This document shows positions 43,829 to 52,563 of a stretch of 64,000 bases of DNA, piece after piece (the stretch's first letter is position 1; each line of letters begins with the position of its first letter). The stretch is from an uncultured Oscillospiraceae bacterium (GTDB taxonomy: Bacteria; Bacillota; Clostridia; Oscillospirales; Acutalibacteraceae). The stretch is from NCBI GenBank assembly GCA_902490735.1, contig CABUFC010000001.1, forward strand, positions 1-64,000. The letters run 5' to 3'. The translations under genes were made by a program, and so were the position numbers. Under the pieces are notes generated by a model. It worked only from the letters and a program-made list of their open reading frames with translations. It did no database searches and was not told the DNA's origin.

Positions 43829-44574
43829 ACTATATCGATTTTCCCTTTTACCATATACAACTTGCCGCCGGATAATACATAATTTTTAAGCTCCTCGGCA
43901 AATCTTGATGTAGCCTTATATTCGCTCAAATTCTTTTCTGTAGCAGTACGTTCAAATATGTATGTAAGCGCACTGTAAGATTCAAATTTCTCATACGGTG
44001 TAAATCTTGCGGCAAATTTTAATATGTTGGAACCAGGCTTTAAAAACTTTTTAAGTGTATCGTCTAACAGCCAGGATTCACAGGTGAAATACTTAAATTG
44101 GCGTTTAGGAAAATATTTTTTAAAAAATACTTTTGCTTTTTCAAATGATTCGTCACATTCTTTTTCGTCAAGAGAAGCGCCCTCTTGAATGTGCACCTCA
44201 ATTTCTTCGTTCTCCATGCAAAACTGAAGTCTTCCCAGTTTAAAAAGTCTGCCGCTTAAATGTCTTACTAACCAGTGCGTCTCGGAAAGCCCGATTTTTT
44301 TATTGATCCTAAAGTGTATTTTAGTCCAAACAACAATATCCGAAAGGGTATCTAAAAGAATGTCTTCCGATATTCCGGTTTTTTTGTAGTATTTTTCTAA
44401 ATCCTCACAAAAATATAAAAACATTAAAAGATCTTTTTCATAATCTTTTCCGTAAGTGTATTGGTCGATAGTTGCAGGCTCTAAACTGCTTTTTTCTAAT
44501 ATTTTTTCAAAAGCCTCATCATATTCTTTTGGAAAACTAAGTTTATAATACCATTTTTTAATTATGTTTTTCAT
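43825..44574 (-). CDS. GNAT-like acyltransferase-domain protein
   Basis: 249 residues, soluble. The N-terminal half is helical (DYEKDLLMFLYFCEDLEKYYKKTGISEDILLDTLSDI). The C-terminal half has GRLFKLGRLQF, EVHIQEGASLDEKECDESFEKAKVFFKKYFP and FTCESWLLDD, as in the paired NAT_N/GNAT_C families (PF18082/PF18164). No classical acetyl-CoA loop is obvious. It overlaps the genes on both sides by 4 bases, so it is an obligate member of the operon with the amidohydrolase and oxidoreductase. Confidence 0.78.
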   Translation of the reverse strand: MKNIIKKWYYKLSFPKEYDEAFEKILEKSSLEPATIDQYTYGKDYEKDLLMFLYFCEDLEKYYKKTGISEDILLDTLSDIVVWTKIHFRINKKIGLSETHWLVRHLSGRLFKLGRLQFCMENEEIEVHIQEGASLDEKECDESFEKAKVFFKKYFPKRQFKYFTCESWLLDDTLKKFLKPGSNILKFAARFTPYEKFESYSALTYIFERTATEKNLSEYKATSRFAEELKNYVLSGGKLYMVKGKIDIV

Positions 44575-45461
44575 CTTACAGTATCAACCGTCCATCTGTT
44601 AGCGTCATCTGTTGTTGGGCTGAGATGTGTAAAATCCTTTTCTTTTTTGCCTAAAAATCTTAACAGATTTTCACCGTATATTTTTTTGCGAGTGTCTTCT
44701 TTAACGCCCAGTTTATCGTATATCGCGTTATCGCGCTCTATCCATTCTTTGGACCACGCGGCACTGTAATTATCTGCATTGCCGTCGGTTCCGAACATAA
44801 TATTGTCTGGCACGTCGTAGCCTATTGTAAAAAGCTTTGTAAATAAATCTTCTCTGTATATTGCCGGGGTACCGGGAGTAATGTCAAAAAACATTTCCGC
44901 ACTGTCCGGATTTTCAATGTATGCGTTTAAAAACTTGCCGTATAAAGCAATGCATTCGTCATACCAGGGCCACGAGCAGTGCGCAAGGGCAAACCGCAGG
45001 CCTTTTATGTGAATTAAACTTTCAAAACTTATCGGACGGTTATATGAAGAAGAAATGGCACCGTCCCATAAAATACCCGAATGGAATATCACCGGTTTTT
45101 TTAATTCTGCTATTGCACTTATTAGTTTTATGCTGTGCTTGTCCCCGGCATAAAAATTGTTGCAAATAATTTTAAATCCCGCAACCCCGCGTTCAGAAGC
45201 GATTTGAACATTTTTAATAATATTCGGCTCGTCTGGATGTACCCACATAATAGGGAAGAGCTCGTTCTTATTATCTTTTGTCCACAAAAGAACGTTTTCA
45301 AGCCGCTCAGAAAAAGTTGCTCCGATTTTACCGAATAAATTTATCGGCCGTTCGGAAAATACACATCCGCCGGAAATACCGGCATTGTCCATTTTTTCTA
45401 ATAAACCTTTTGGGTCGGGCTTTTGGCAATTTGAGTGTATATGCATATCAAAAATTTTCAT
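44571..45461 (-). CDS. Amidohydrolase-family TIM-barrel protein
   Basis: 296 residues. FDMHIHSNCQ gives the HxH metal ligands, PVIFHSGI the later His, FALAHCSWP another, and MFGTDGNADNYS the Asp. The pattern fits amidohydrolase-2 enzymes, which hydrolyse or decarboxylate cyclic substrates. Divergent from the AraC regulator, 79 bases apart, which is probably its regulator. RBS AGGAG. Confidence 0.87.
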   Translation of the reverse strand: MKIFDMHIHSNCQKPDPKGLLEKMDNAGISGGCVFSERPINLFGKIGATFSERLENVLLWTKDNKNELFPIMWVHPDEPNIIKNVQIASERGVAGFKIICNNFYAGDKHSIKLISAIAELKKPVIFHSGILWDGAISSSYNRPISFESLIHIKGLRFALAHCSWPWYDECIALYGKFLNAYIENPDSAEMFFDITPGTPAIYREDLFTKLFTIGYDVPDNIMFGTDGNADNYSAAWSKEWIERDNAIYDKLGVKEDTRKKIYGENLLRFLGKKEKDFTHLSPTTDDANRWTVDTVR

Positions 45462-45490
45462 TTTATGCTCCTTTAAGAAAATCAGTGTAC

Positions 45491-45519
45491 TTGACTAAAA
45501 GCGTTTAAAAAGATATAAT
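45491..45519 (+). promoter_or_regulatory. Promoter of the AraC regulator gene
   Basis: TTGACT (45491-45496) and TATAAT (45514-45519), 17 bases apart, lie in the divergent gap. Confidence 0.85.
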
Positions 45520-45540
45520 TCATCTGAAAAGGGTGATACT

Positions 45541-46365
45541 ATGAAGTCGCAAACATATTATAACACAAAATATGAAAGCGAAGCAAATATTAACGATTTA
45601 TCAAATAGTATTTTGTTAAACTGCGTTGGCGTAGTAAATGAGACTGAAAAAATGAATCATCATGCAATAAGGCACGATTACTATTTGATTTATATGCGTG
45701 AAGGCTCTATGGAGCTGATTTTAAATGGAGTATCACAACAAATATCCGAAGGACAAATTGTTATAATATCTCCCGAAACTGATTACTGGTATAAAACAAA
45801 AAAACCCACACATATTCATTATTGGTTTATTCATTTTACCGGTTCAAAGGTAATCCCGTTATTAAAAAAGGTTAATATACCTTGCAATACAACCGTAACT
45901 GTTGGCATTCATTCGGAGTTTGAATACTATTTTAAACGAATTTTTCGCGAGTTTTCGGTTAACGACGCTTTATCAAAACTTGTATGTGAATCCCTGTTTT
46001 GCGAGGTTGCGTGTGAGTTTTCAAGATGCATTTATAACAATAATCATAGGATAAAGTTAAGCGGTTCGATTATTTATATCGCTGAGCATTATAATCAAAA
46101 TATTTCAATTGCTAACCTCGCAAAACTTGAAGGACTAAGTGAGCAGTACTACAGGCTTCTTTTTAAACAAATTACGGGACAATCACCCAACGATTATATT
46201 ATTAACCATAGGATGGAAAACGCCAAACGCCTGTTAATAGAAACCGATAAGGATCTGTCGTCTATCTCCGAAGAAATCGGATACAGTGATGTTTATTATT
46301 TTGGAAGAATCTTTAAAAATAAAGTTGGCATTTCTCCCGGAAAATATCGCAAACAGTTTGAATAA
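45541..46365 (+). CDS. AraC-family transcriptional regulator
   Basis: 274 residues. An N-terminal cupin sensor (residues about 30-135: YYLIYMREGSMELILNG…GQIVIISPETDYWYKTKKP) and a C-terminal pair of helix-turn-helix motifs (ISIANLAKLEGLSEQYYRLLFKQITGQSPNDYI; LSSISEEIGYSDVYYFGRIFKNKVGISPGKYR). It probably senses a sugar and controls the flanking minus-strand genes. Confidence 0.93.
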   Translation: MKSQTYYNTKYESEANINDLSNSILLNCVGVVNETEKMNHHAIRHDYYLIYMREGSMELILNGVSQQISEGQIVIISPETDYWYKTKKPTHIHYWFIHFTGSKVIPLLKKVNIPCNTTVTVGIHSEFEYYFKRIFREFSVNDALSKLVCESLFCEVACEFSRCIYNNNHRIKLSGSIIYIAEHYNQNISIANLAKLEGLSEQYYRLLFKQITGQSPNDYIINHRMENAKRLLIETDKDLSSISEEIGYSDVYYFGRIFKNKVGISPGKYRKQFE

Positions 46366-48030
46366 CTAAATATGTTTTTTAATTTCTTCTTTTAACTTTC
46401 TCGAAAGATTTAATATAAAGTCCGGCCCGTGTGGATATTTTTTAAATGTAATGTCCATGCCGGCCTCTTTTTCTATCATTTCAATAACCTTGTCGCGTCC
46501 GATGTACTCACTGAGCTTCCTACAAACATACATATCTGTAAGCGCTTCTTTAAAAACGACCGCTCTTAATGAAAGTAACGGTCCGTTTTCACCGGGATAA
46601 ACCGAGAAAGCGTCGCCCGACGGGAAGGTGCGGTTGCCGGAAGTCGTCATAAAGGGATTAACTTCTATAAGCGAGCGGAAGCTGTTGTAAAAATTAAATC
46701 CCCAATGAAGAAAACCGTAAATGTTATTTTTAAAGAATTGCAGGCCGATAATCCTGTTTCGTGCAGACGGCATAGATAAAAATCTGTTGGAAACCTCTTT
46801 AAATTCGGCACAGCAATAGTAAACAACAAAGTTTGGAACCTTTGCCTCTAAAAACGGTTCGGCCCAGTCTATTGCGCAAACAGGGTAGTCGACAAGCCCT
46901 TTATTGTAAAATTCAATATCCGATAAAGCGTCTATTGTTTTGCAGCCATTTAATAAAGGTCTAATTAAATCGCTGGCAAACTTATAATCTTCAATCTGTT
47001 CGCCAACAGGTTCATCAGAAATATGGAAAAGACAGCGATCTAATAAACCTTCGCTTTTTATATATTCAATTAATGACGGCACAAAAGCTTTTAAAAATTC
47101 AACATATTTAGGATCTTTTGCTAAAACATGCCAGCCAAACATATGCTTTAATTCGCCATTTTCTTTGACAAGAATATTTGGCGAGTATTTGCTGCCCCAC
47201 TGCGAAAACAGATATGAAATGGTAAAATTATTAATGCCGTGCTTTTGGCAAAGATCAAACCATTTTTTAAGATATGTATAATCGAATTTATAACCTTCTG
47301 CGGTTTTTTCAATTTGTACTAATTGTGTAAATCTGCGCAAATGACCTACTTCCGTGTCCATAGCGGGGGTAATGACCGGCGTAAAAGCATCTGTTATTCC
47401 GGCTTCGGCTGCTGCTGCAATATATTTATCAAGATAATCAAAAAATTCATCGCTGAAAACTTCGCATTTGTGCATGGCGGATATGCCATCTAAATGTATG
47501 AATTGTGAGTACAAAAATCCTTTTTGGGGAAGCACCGCATCGATAACCTCAAAAGTAAAAGTGTCACTAACAGTAAACTTATCCAAACGGTCGACAAGGG
47601 TTATTTTAATGGAATAATCTTTGGCTTCTGCGTTTTCGGGTACATTAATTTTAACCCATAAAACATTAAAGCCCCTTACAGATATCCAGTTTTTTTGCTC
47701 TTCTATCGGCATTAAAATGTCGGGCATAAGACCGGGTTCGGTTGTAATATAGTAATCATCGGGATTTTCATATGTTGGAAAATCCATGTTTGCATTTTTT
47801 ACATCATAAACCTTGACATCCAAGTCGGATTCAACGCTTACTTTAAACCAGTTGTAATCAAACGGAAGATTTTTTTCGCAGTTAATATAAAGCTGATATG
47901 AAAACTCTTCGCCTTTAAGTAAAATGGGTTTTTCTATTGTTTTAGCGTCCAAGCCTTCTTGCTCGGATCTGATTTTTTCCAAAGATGAAATCTGTCTGAA
48001 TTCAATTTTTGGTATTTTGTTTTTTTCCAT
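46366..48030 (-). CDS. DUF4091 glycoside hydrolase-domain protein
   Basis: 554 residues, with no signal peptide, so intracellular. An N-terminal beta-sandwich (about 1-165) precedes a catalytic TIM-barrel region with HISDEPVGEQIEDYKFASDLI and DWAEPF; then the DUF4091 part QFFKNNIYGFLHWGFNFYNS and SLRAVVFKEALTDMYVCRKL. This fits a glycosidase of unknown specificity. RBS AAGGAG. It ends one base after the AraC stop (convergent). Confidence 0.85.
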   Translation of the reverse strand: MEKNKIPKIEFRQISSLEKIRSEQEGLDAKTIEKPILLKGEEFSYQLYINCEKNLPFDYNWFKVSVESDLDVKVYDVKNANMDFPTYENPDDYYITTEPGLMPDILMPIEEQKNWISVRGFNVLWVKINVPENAEAKDYSIKITLVDRLDKFTVSDTFTFEVIDAVLPQKGFLYSQFIHLDGISAMHKCEVFSDEFFDYLDKYIAAAAEAGITDAFTPVITPAMDTEVGHLRRFTQLVQIEKTAEGYKFDYTYLKKWFDLCQKHGINNFTISYLFSQWGSKYSPNILVKENGELKHMFGWHVLAKDPKYVEFLKAFVPSLIEYIKSEGLLDRCLFHISDEPVGEQIEDYKFASDLIRPLLNGCKTIDALSDIEFYNKGLVDYPVCAIDWAEPFLEAKVPNFVVYYCCAEFKEVSNRFLSMPSARNRIIGLQFFKNNIYGFLHWGFNFYNSFRSLIEVNPFMTTSGNRTFPSGDAFSVYPGENGPLLSLRAVVFKEALTDMYVCRKLSEYIGRDKVIEMIEKEAGMDITFKKYPHGPDFILNLSRKLKEEIKKHI

Positions 48031-48133
48031 AATTATACTCCTTAAAAAATCTTAATGTTATTTTAATAAAGGAGATAAAATAAATCAATGCATATTATTT
48101 AATAAAAATGGATTTTTCGAATATTTGTTAATA

Positions 48134-48167
48134 TAAAAAGCCGTTTTCACTTTGAAAAACGGCTTTT
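48134..48167 (-). terminator. Terminator of the Cthe_2159-like gene
   Basis: AAAAGCCGTTTT and AAAACGGCTTTT form a 12-base stem; the minus strand then runs into T's. Confidence 0.9.
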
Positions 48168-48171
48168 AGGT

Positions 48172-50013
48172 TTATGCTTTAAATTTTTTTATAATTATGA
48201 AGGCGGCTTCTGCTAATGCTACAAACGCTACTGCTACAAGACCAATTGCAAGCACCAGTGTAACTGTGTTGTCAGCAGTGGGGGTGTTTGTTTGCGCCGC
48301 ACCTATTGTAGGAAGTTCATTTGTATTGTTATTGTTGCTTCCGTTTGAAATATCGGGCAGCTCAGCAAAATTGTTTTGTGTGTTGTCGGTATTGTTGGTA
48401 TTGTTTTCATTTGGAGCTTGCCCCGGGAATCCGCCATAATTGTTGTTCGCTTGATTGTTCTGCCCGTTTGGCGCTTCGGGGAAGGTGCCTTGCTGTGGCT
48501 GGAGGTTACCGTTTTGAGGCTGGAGGTTACCGTTTTGAGGTTGGAGGTTACCATTTTGAGGTTGGAAATTTCCAGGTCGCATAAATTCACCTTGACCGTT
48601 TTGTTGGCCGGGATTTGTACCGGGGAATGCGCCGGGTTGCCCGGGTAAATTACCGACGGCCGCGCTTACGGTGGATGCGATAGAAGTTGCTTTAACAGTG
48701 CCGTTTATAGCCAACTGATAATTGCTCGATTTATTTAAACTTGCCGAAGAAAACAGTACGTAAGAAGCGTTTCTTAAAGCCGTTGCAGAATAAAGGGTAT
48801 TTCCGGTTGCATCAATAATTGTAATTGCATCATTTGCTTTAATCGAAACAGATGCTGATTGCTGATTGTTCTGTCCCATCATGCCAAAAGTATTCGTTCC
48901 GAATGTGATATAATTTTGTGAAACAGTATTGGGACTTTGCGCCATTGACGAAGAACCCACCGCTAAAACAGTGCCGCCGCTTAAAGTAAATGTACCGTCG
49001 CTGTCTAAAGGTGCATTGTCATTAGAAGCGGAAGAGTAAACTTCAATGTTTCCGCCGTAAACGGTAAGGGTTCCGTTTGAATCAATACCGTCTCCGTTTA
49101 TTGCATTAACGTATAGATTTCCGCCGTAAATATTGCAAGCAAAAGAATAATTTGTAAGATCGCTGTTGGCAGCATTAATTCCGTCGTCGGTTGTAGTAAC
49201 GTTGATGTTGCCCGAGTAAATGTTTAATGTAGCAGCTTCAATACCTTCGATGCTGTTAGTAATTGTAATAGTTGGTCCATCGGTTCCGGTTTGACCTATA
49301 TTTAATACAAGGTCGCTTTTAATAGCGTCATCTTGTGCGATTATGGTAATATTGCCGCTTAATATATTAAGCTCTTGATCGGTTTTTAATGCGTCGTTAA
49401 CGTTTGCGGTAATATTAAGGGTAATGTTTTCAATAGTAATATATGCGTCGCCCTCGGTTTCGGTTGTCGCTCCGCCTTTAATTCCGTTTTTACCGTTTGA
49501 AACAATGTTTAGAGTGCCGGTTCCCGTAAGTGTTATCTTTGATCCGTCTTTTCCTTTAATGACTGCATTTTCTGCTTCGGTGTTTTCGGTATGGGTTTCG
49601 TCATTGTTGTATTCGCTGTCGGCCAATGTGTTTACAGTACCATCTGCCGCTACTATAACAACCTCAGTGCTTTTATTGCAGGTAATAGGTGCGGTAGTAG
49701 ATGAAGTAAGCATAAGCCCGTTTAATATAAGGACAACGCCGGTTGTGCCTTTCTTTACTGTTATAGAGCCGTCTTGGCAGGATCCGGATAATATATATGT
49801 GCCGCTGCCTTTGATTGTAAGCGATGTTCCGTCAACCGTATACGATGTATAAGCTCCGTCGATTGCGGTAATTCCTTCATTAGAAAAAACAAAGCTTGTT
49901 GCATTTTCGGTGTCGTAAACCGTTTCGGCAAATACGGTCGATACCATTGTAATTACCAGCATTATCACTGTTATTGCCGAAATTATTTTTGATATATGTT
50001 TTTGTTTTATCAT
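48172..50013 (-). CDS. Cthe_2159-like carbohydrate-binding surface protein
   Basis: 613 residues. Signal peptide 1-29 (ISAITVIMLVITMVSTVFAE). Residues about 40-440 are a right-handed beta-helix with repeated LTGTGTLNI, LNILSGNITI and GNIEVYSSASNDNAPLDSDGTFTLSGGT, the pattern of Cthe_2159 family proteins that bind acidic pectic polymers and resemble pectate lyases. Residues about 455-580 are Pro/Gln/Asn/Gly-rich and include QPQNGNL tandem repeats. A C-terminal membrane helix (about 588-609) ends KKFKA. Divergent from the two-component system at 50155, with shared TTTTAAGAA sites. Confidence 0.85.
   Translation of the reverse strand: MIKQKHISKIISAITVIMLVITMVSTVFAETVYDTENATSFVFSNEGITAIDGAYTSYTVDGTSLTIKGSGTYILSGSCQDGSITVKKGTTGVVLILNGLMLTSSTTAPITCNKSTEVVIVAADGTVNTLADSEYNNDETHTENTEAENAVIKGKDGSKITLTGTGTLNIVSNGKNGIKGGATTETEGDAYITIENITLNITANVNDALKTDQELNILSGNITIIAQDDAIKSDLVLNIGQTGTDGPTITITNSIEGIEAATLNIYSGNINVTTTDDGINAANSDLTNYSFACNIYGGNLYVNAINGDGIDSNGTLTVYGGNIEVYSSASNDNAPLDSDGTFTLSGGTVLAVGSSSMAQSPNTVSQNYITFGTNTFGMMGQNNQQSASVSIKANDAITIIDATGNTLYSATALRNASYVLFSSASLNKSSNYQLAINGTVKATSIASTVSAAVGNLPGQPGAFPGTNPGQQNGQGEFMRPGNFQPQNGNLQPQNGNLQPQNGNLQPQQGTFPEAPNGQNNQANNNYGGFPGQAPNENNTNNTDNTQNNFAELPDISNGSNNNNTNELPTIGAAQTNTPTADNTVTLVLAIGLVAVAFVALAEAAFIIIKKFKA
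48497..48573. repeat. 21-base tandem repeat, 3.6 copies
   Basis: Units at 48497, 48518 and 48539, plus a partial unit at 48560. They encode QPQNGNL in the Pro/Asn-rich stalk of the surface protein. The copy number is likely variable between strains. Confidence 0.85.
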
Positions 50014-50058
50014 TTTTTCTCCTCTTTTCTTTTACTTTGACTTCCATTATAAATATTT

Positions 50059-50111
50059 TTCTTAAAATTTTTTTAAATGCGAAAAAAAGTTTTTTAAGAA
50101 TTTTTTAAGAA
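50059..50111. promoter_or_regulatory. Operator-like TTTTAAGAA sites between divergent genes
   Basis: Two perfect tandem 11-mers TTTTTTAAGAA (50090-50100, 50101-50111) and one inverted TTCTTAAAA (50059-50067). The tandem pair sits where the -35 of the downstream promoter should be (-10 TATAAT at 50130-50135), as expected for an OmpR-type activator site. Confidence 0.6.
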
Positions 50112-50129
50112 ATCTATTTAAAATGATGT

Positions 50130-50135
50130 TATAAT
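50130..50135 (+). promoter_or_regulatory. -10 element of the two-component operon
   Basis: TATAAT preceded by TGATGT. No consensus -35 is found; the direct repeats overlap its position. Confidence 0.6.
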
Positions 50136-50154
50136 AAAAAAAGGGGAGATTAAT

Positions 50155-50832
50155 TTGCAGATATTAATTGTCGAAGATGAAATATCGTTATCAAAAGCAT
50201 TAAAGACTATTTTAGAACAGCAGGGCTATTTTGTTGACGCGGTAAACGACGGTCTATCTGCTATTGACTATGCCAAAAGCGTAGATTACAACCTGATTAT
50301 TTTAGATGTTATGCTTCCAAAGCTTGATGGCTTTGAAGTCGTAAGGATTTTGCGGAAGGACAATATAAATACCCCTGTATTAATGCTTACAGCCAGAACT
50401 ACAATAAAAGATAAGGTTGCAGGGCTTAATTTCGGAGCGGACGATTATATGACCAAGCCCTTTGATACAGAAGAACTACTGGCAAGAGTCAGCGCGTTAA
50501 CCAGGCGCAAAGGCGACGTTATAGTGGATAAAATTCAGTATGAGGACATAAGTTTAGATATAACATCTGCAATGCTTTCTTGCAATAATGAATCTGTTCA
50601 ATTAAGCCATAAGGAATTTGAAGTATTAAAAACTTTTTTATATAATCCAACAGTAACTATTACTACAGATTCTTTAATAACAAACGTTTGGGGCGTTGAA
50701 TCCGACGCCACCGATAATAATGTGGAAGTATATATATCTTTTTTAAGAAAAAAATTAAAATATTTAAAATCAACTGTCGGTATTAAAAAAATACAAAAAA
50801 TAGGTTATCGCCTGGAGGTGGAAAGGTGCTAA
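50155..50832 (+). CDS. OmpR-family response regulator
   Basis: 225 residues with a TTG start behind GGGGAG. Receiver: LIVEDEISLSKAL, phosphoacceptor Asp in LIILDVMLPKLDGFE, LTARTTIKDK and DYMTKPFD (Lys). The C-terminal winged helix (about 130-222) ends VEVYISFLRKKLKYL…KIQKIGYRLE. It overlaps the kinase gene by 7 bases. Its likely target is the divergent surface-protein gene and its own promoter. Confidence 0.95.
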   Translation: MQILIVEDEISLSKALKTILEQQGYFVDAVNDGLSAIDYAKSVDYNLIILDVMLPKLDGFEVVRILRKDNINTPVLMLTARTTIKDKVAGLNFGADDYMTKPFDTEELLARVSALTRRKGDVIVDKIQYEDISLDITSAMLSCNNESVQLSHKEFEVLKTFLYNPTVTITTDSLITNVWGVESDATDNNVEVYISFLRKKLKYLKSTVGIKKIQKIGYRLEVERC

Positions 50833-52094
50833 AAGGGTATAGACGCAGGTTTGTTATTTATAATATGCTTCTTGTATCAATTGTATTATTGATTACATTT
50901 GTTGCTTTAGATGTGTTTTTAATCGACAACCACTATGCCGATCTTAAAATCTCCATGAGCCGCATGATTGAGCCTTGGAATAAGATAAACGAAAATTTTG
51001 TTCCCGAACAGGACACCACCCCACCGCCGCTTCCGAAAACAAATGCCGAGAGCGATAACAGCGACGGGCAAATAGTGGTCGTTTTTTACGATATGAAAAA
51101 TAGTGAAGTTAATATTGTGTCGGACAATACAACAATAGATTCATCAGTAATAAACGAAGCGGTAAAAACAATAGTAAACGGCAATGAAAATTTCGGCACG
51201 CTAAAAGAGTATGAAATAATTTATTATAAAGAATTACAACCAGGGCCAAATGATAATTTAAAAGTATCACTTGTAAAAAGCTCATATATGTTAGATTGGT
51301 CTTTAAAAACAACCGCGATATTATTTGTTGCCTTTGTAGGATCTTTGTGTGTCTTTTTCTTTATAAGCTTGTGGTTGTCTAAACTGGCGGCAAAACCAAT
51401 GGAAAAAGCGGTTAGTATGGTAAGTCAGTTTGTTGCCGATATTTCTCACGACTTAAAAACACCTATAACCATAGTGCTCGCAAATAACAGCATATTAAAA
51501 TCCAACCAAAATTCAACAATAAAAGAACAGGCCCAGTGGATTGAAAGCACCGATACCGCCGCAAAAAACATGATGAACATGGTCAATGAAATGCTGACTC
51601 TTTCGTCACTTGAATCGGTGGAAAAAAGCATAAAAAAAGAGCCGGTTTGTATTTCGGCTTTATTAGAAAAATCCGTATTGCAGTTGGAATCGGTAGCATA
51701 CGACAGAAATATTAGCTTAGAAACAGCAATTGGACAAGATTTATTTGTTTTAGCAAACGATGACTATATTTCCCGTATATGTAACGGGCTTTTGGAAAAT
51801 GCTTTAAAATACGAGCCGGACGGCGGAAAGGTTGAAATTTCACTATATAAATCCAAGAAAAAAGTTGTTCTGACAGTCAAAAATTTTGGAAGTGTAATTT
51901 CAAAAGAAGATTTGCCGCATATCTTTGAACGCTTTTACCGCGGCGATAAGGCTCGCAGCATTCAATCAGGGCATGGCTTGGGGCTTCCTATAATTAAACA
52001 AATAATAAAACTTGTTTGTGCAGAAATATCCGTTAATTCTTCGGAAAATATCGGTACAGAGTTTACAGTAGAATTTAATAGCTTTGAAGAATAA
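50826..52094 (+). CDS. Sensor histidine kinase
   Basis: 422 residues. Two membrane helices (about 13-33 and 158-182) flank an extracellular sensor domain of ~125 residues with a Pro-rich stretch. The H-box is ADISHDLKTPITI; the N-box NGLLENALKYEP, the F-box LPHIFERFYRGDKAR and the G-box GHGLGLPIIKQI complete the ATPase. No HAMP domain is evident. It pairs with the response regulator upstream. Confidence 0.94.
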   Translation: MLKGYRRRFVIYNMLLVSIVLLITFVALDVFLIDNHYADLKISMSRMIEPWNKINENFVPEQDTTPPPLPKTNAESDNSDGQIVVVFYDMKNSEVNIVSDNTTIDSSVINEAVKTIVNGNENFGTLKEYEIIYYKELQPGPNDNLKVSLVKSSYMLDWSLKTTAILFVAFVGSLCVFFFISLWLSKLAAKPMEKAVSMVSQFVADISHDLKTPITIVLANNSILKSNQNSTIKEQAQWIESTDTAAKNMMNMVNEMLTLSSLESVEKSIKKEPVCISALLEKSVLQLESVAYDRNISLETAIGQDLFVLANDDYISRICNGLLENALKYEPDGGKVEISLYKSKKKVVLTVKNFGSVISKEDLPHIFERFYRGDKARSIQSGHGLGLPIIKQIIKLVCAEISVNSSENIGTEFTVEFNSFEE

Positions 52095-52121
52095 AAAGCC
52101 GTCACGAATATTCGTGACGGC
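52093..52121 (-). terminator. Terminator of tRNA-Leu (convergent)
   Basis: GCCGTCACGAAT and ATTCGTGACGGC pair perfectly. On the minus strand TTTTTATT follows. Confidence 0.88.
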
Positions 52122-52122
52122 A

Positions 52123-52209
52123 TGGTGCAGCTGACAAGACTTGAACTTGCACGGTATTGCTACCACCAGCCCCTCAAGCTGGCGTGTCTGCCGATTCCAC
52201 CACAGCTGC
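52123..52209 (-). tRNA. tRNA-Leu (anticodon GAG)
   Basis: An 87-base class II tRNA with a long variable arm and encoded CCA. Acceptor GCAGCTG pairs with CAGCTGC. Anticodon stem CCAGC/GCTGG with loop TTGAGGG gives GAG. Confidence 0.95.
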
Positions 52210-52225
52210 TAATTTAGCGAAAAGT

Positions 52226-52254
52226 ATTATAACATTTTGTCAAAAACATGTCAA
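52226..52254 (-). promoter_or_regulatory. Promoter of tRNA-Leu
   Basis: On the minus strand, perfect TTGACA and TATAAT at 17 bases. Confidence 0.9.
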
Positions 52255-52294
52255 CAGTTTTTGTATTAATTTTTAGAATTATTTTTTATTCTTA

Positions 52295-52323
52295 TTGACA
52301 AAACTTAAAGAATTTACTATAAT
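52295..52323 (+). promoter_or_regulatory. Promoter of tRNA-Pro
   Basis: Perfect TTGACA (52295-52300) and TATAAT (52318-52323) at 17 bases. Confidence 0.92.
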
Positions 52324-52345
52324 AACATAGTCGTAAAAATTTAAA

Positions 52346-52422
52346 CGAGGTGTGGCTCAGTTTGGTAGAGCGCTGCGTTCGGGACGCAGAGGCCGCAGGT
52401 TCGAATCCTGTCACCTCGACCA
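52346..52422 (+). tRNA. tRNA-Pro (anticodon CGG)
   Basis: A 77-base cloverleaf with encoded CCA. Acceptor CGAGGTG pairs with CACCTCG. Anticodon stem CTGCG/CGCAG with loop TTCGGGA gives CGG. Confidence 0.97.
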
Positions 52423-52450
52423 CGTCGGAATGGACTATGCTCCATTCAAG

Positions 52451-52478
52451 ATCCCCAGCCTTTTGGCCGGGGATTTTT
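52451..52478 (+). terminator. Terminator of tRNA-Pro
   Basis: ATCCCC-A-GCC pairs with GGC-C-GGGGAT and TTTTT follows. Confidence 0.85.
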
Positions 52479-52506
52479 CATAACGCGCCATCATTCCTCC
52501 TTATTA

Positions 52507-52535
52507 TTGATTTTTTGCAGTTTCAGTGATAAAAT
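52507..52535 (+). promoter_or_regulatory. Probable promoter of the YihY gene
   Basis: TTGATT and TAAAAT, 17 bases apart, 28 bases before the start codon. Confidence 0.5.
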
Positions 52536-52563
52536 AAAGCTAATAATAGACGGAAGTGCATAT

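Noticed and set aside
48172..48300. LPTIG near the C-terminus of the surface protein as a sortase motif
   Set aside because: It lies ~20 residues from the membrane helix and is not LPxTG, so sortase anchoring is not supported.
48303..48590. Frames through the tandem repeat on both strands
   Set aside because: Low-complexity translation products; the Cthe_2159-like gene explains the region.
52507..52563. Extended N-terminus of the YihY protein
   Set aside because: It would include the promoter and has no RBS; the ATG at 52564 does.
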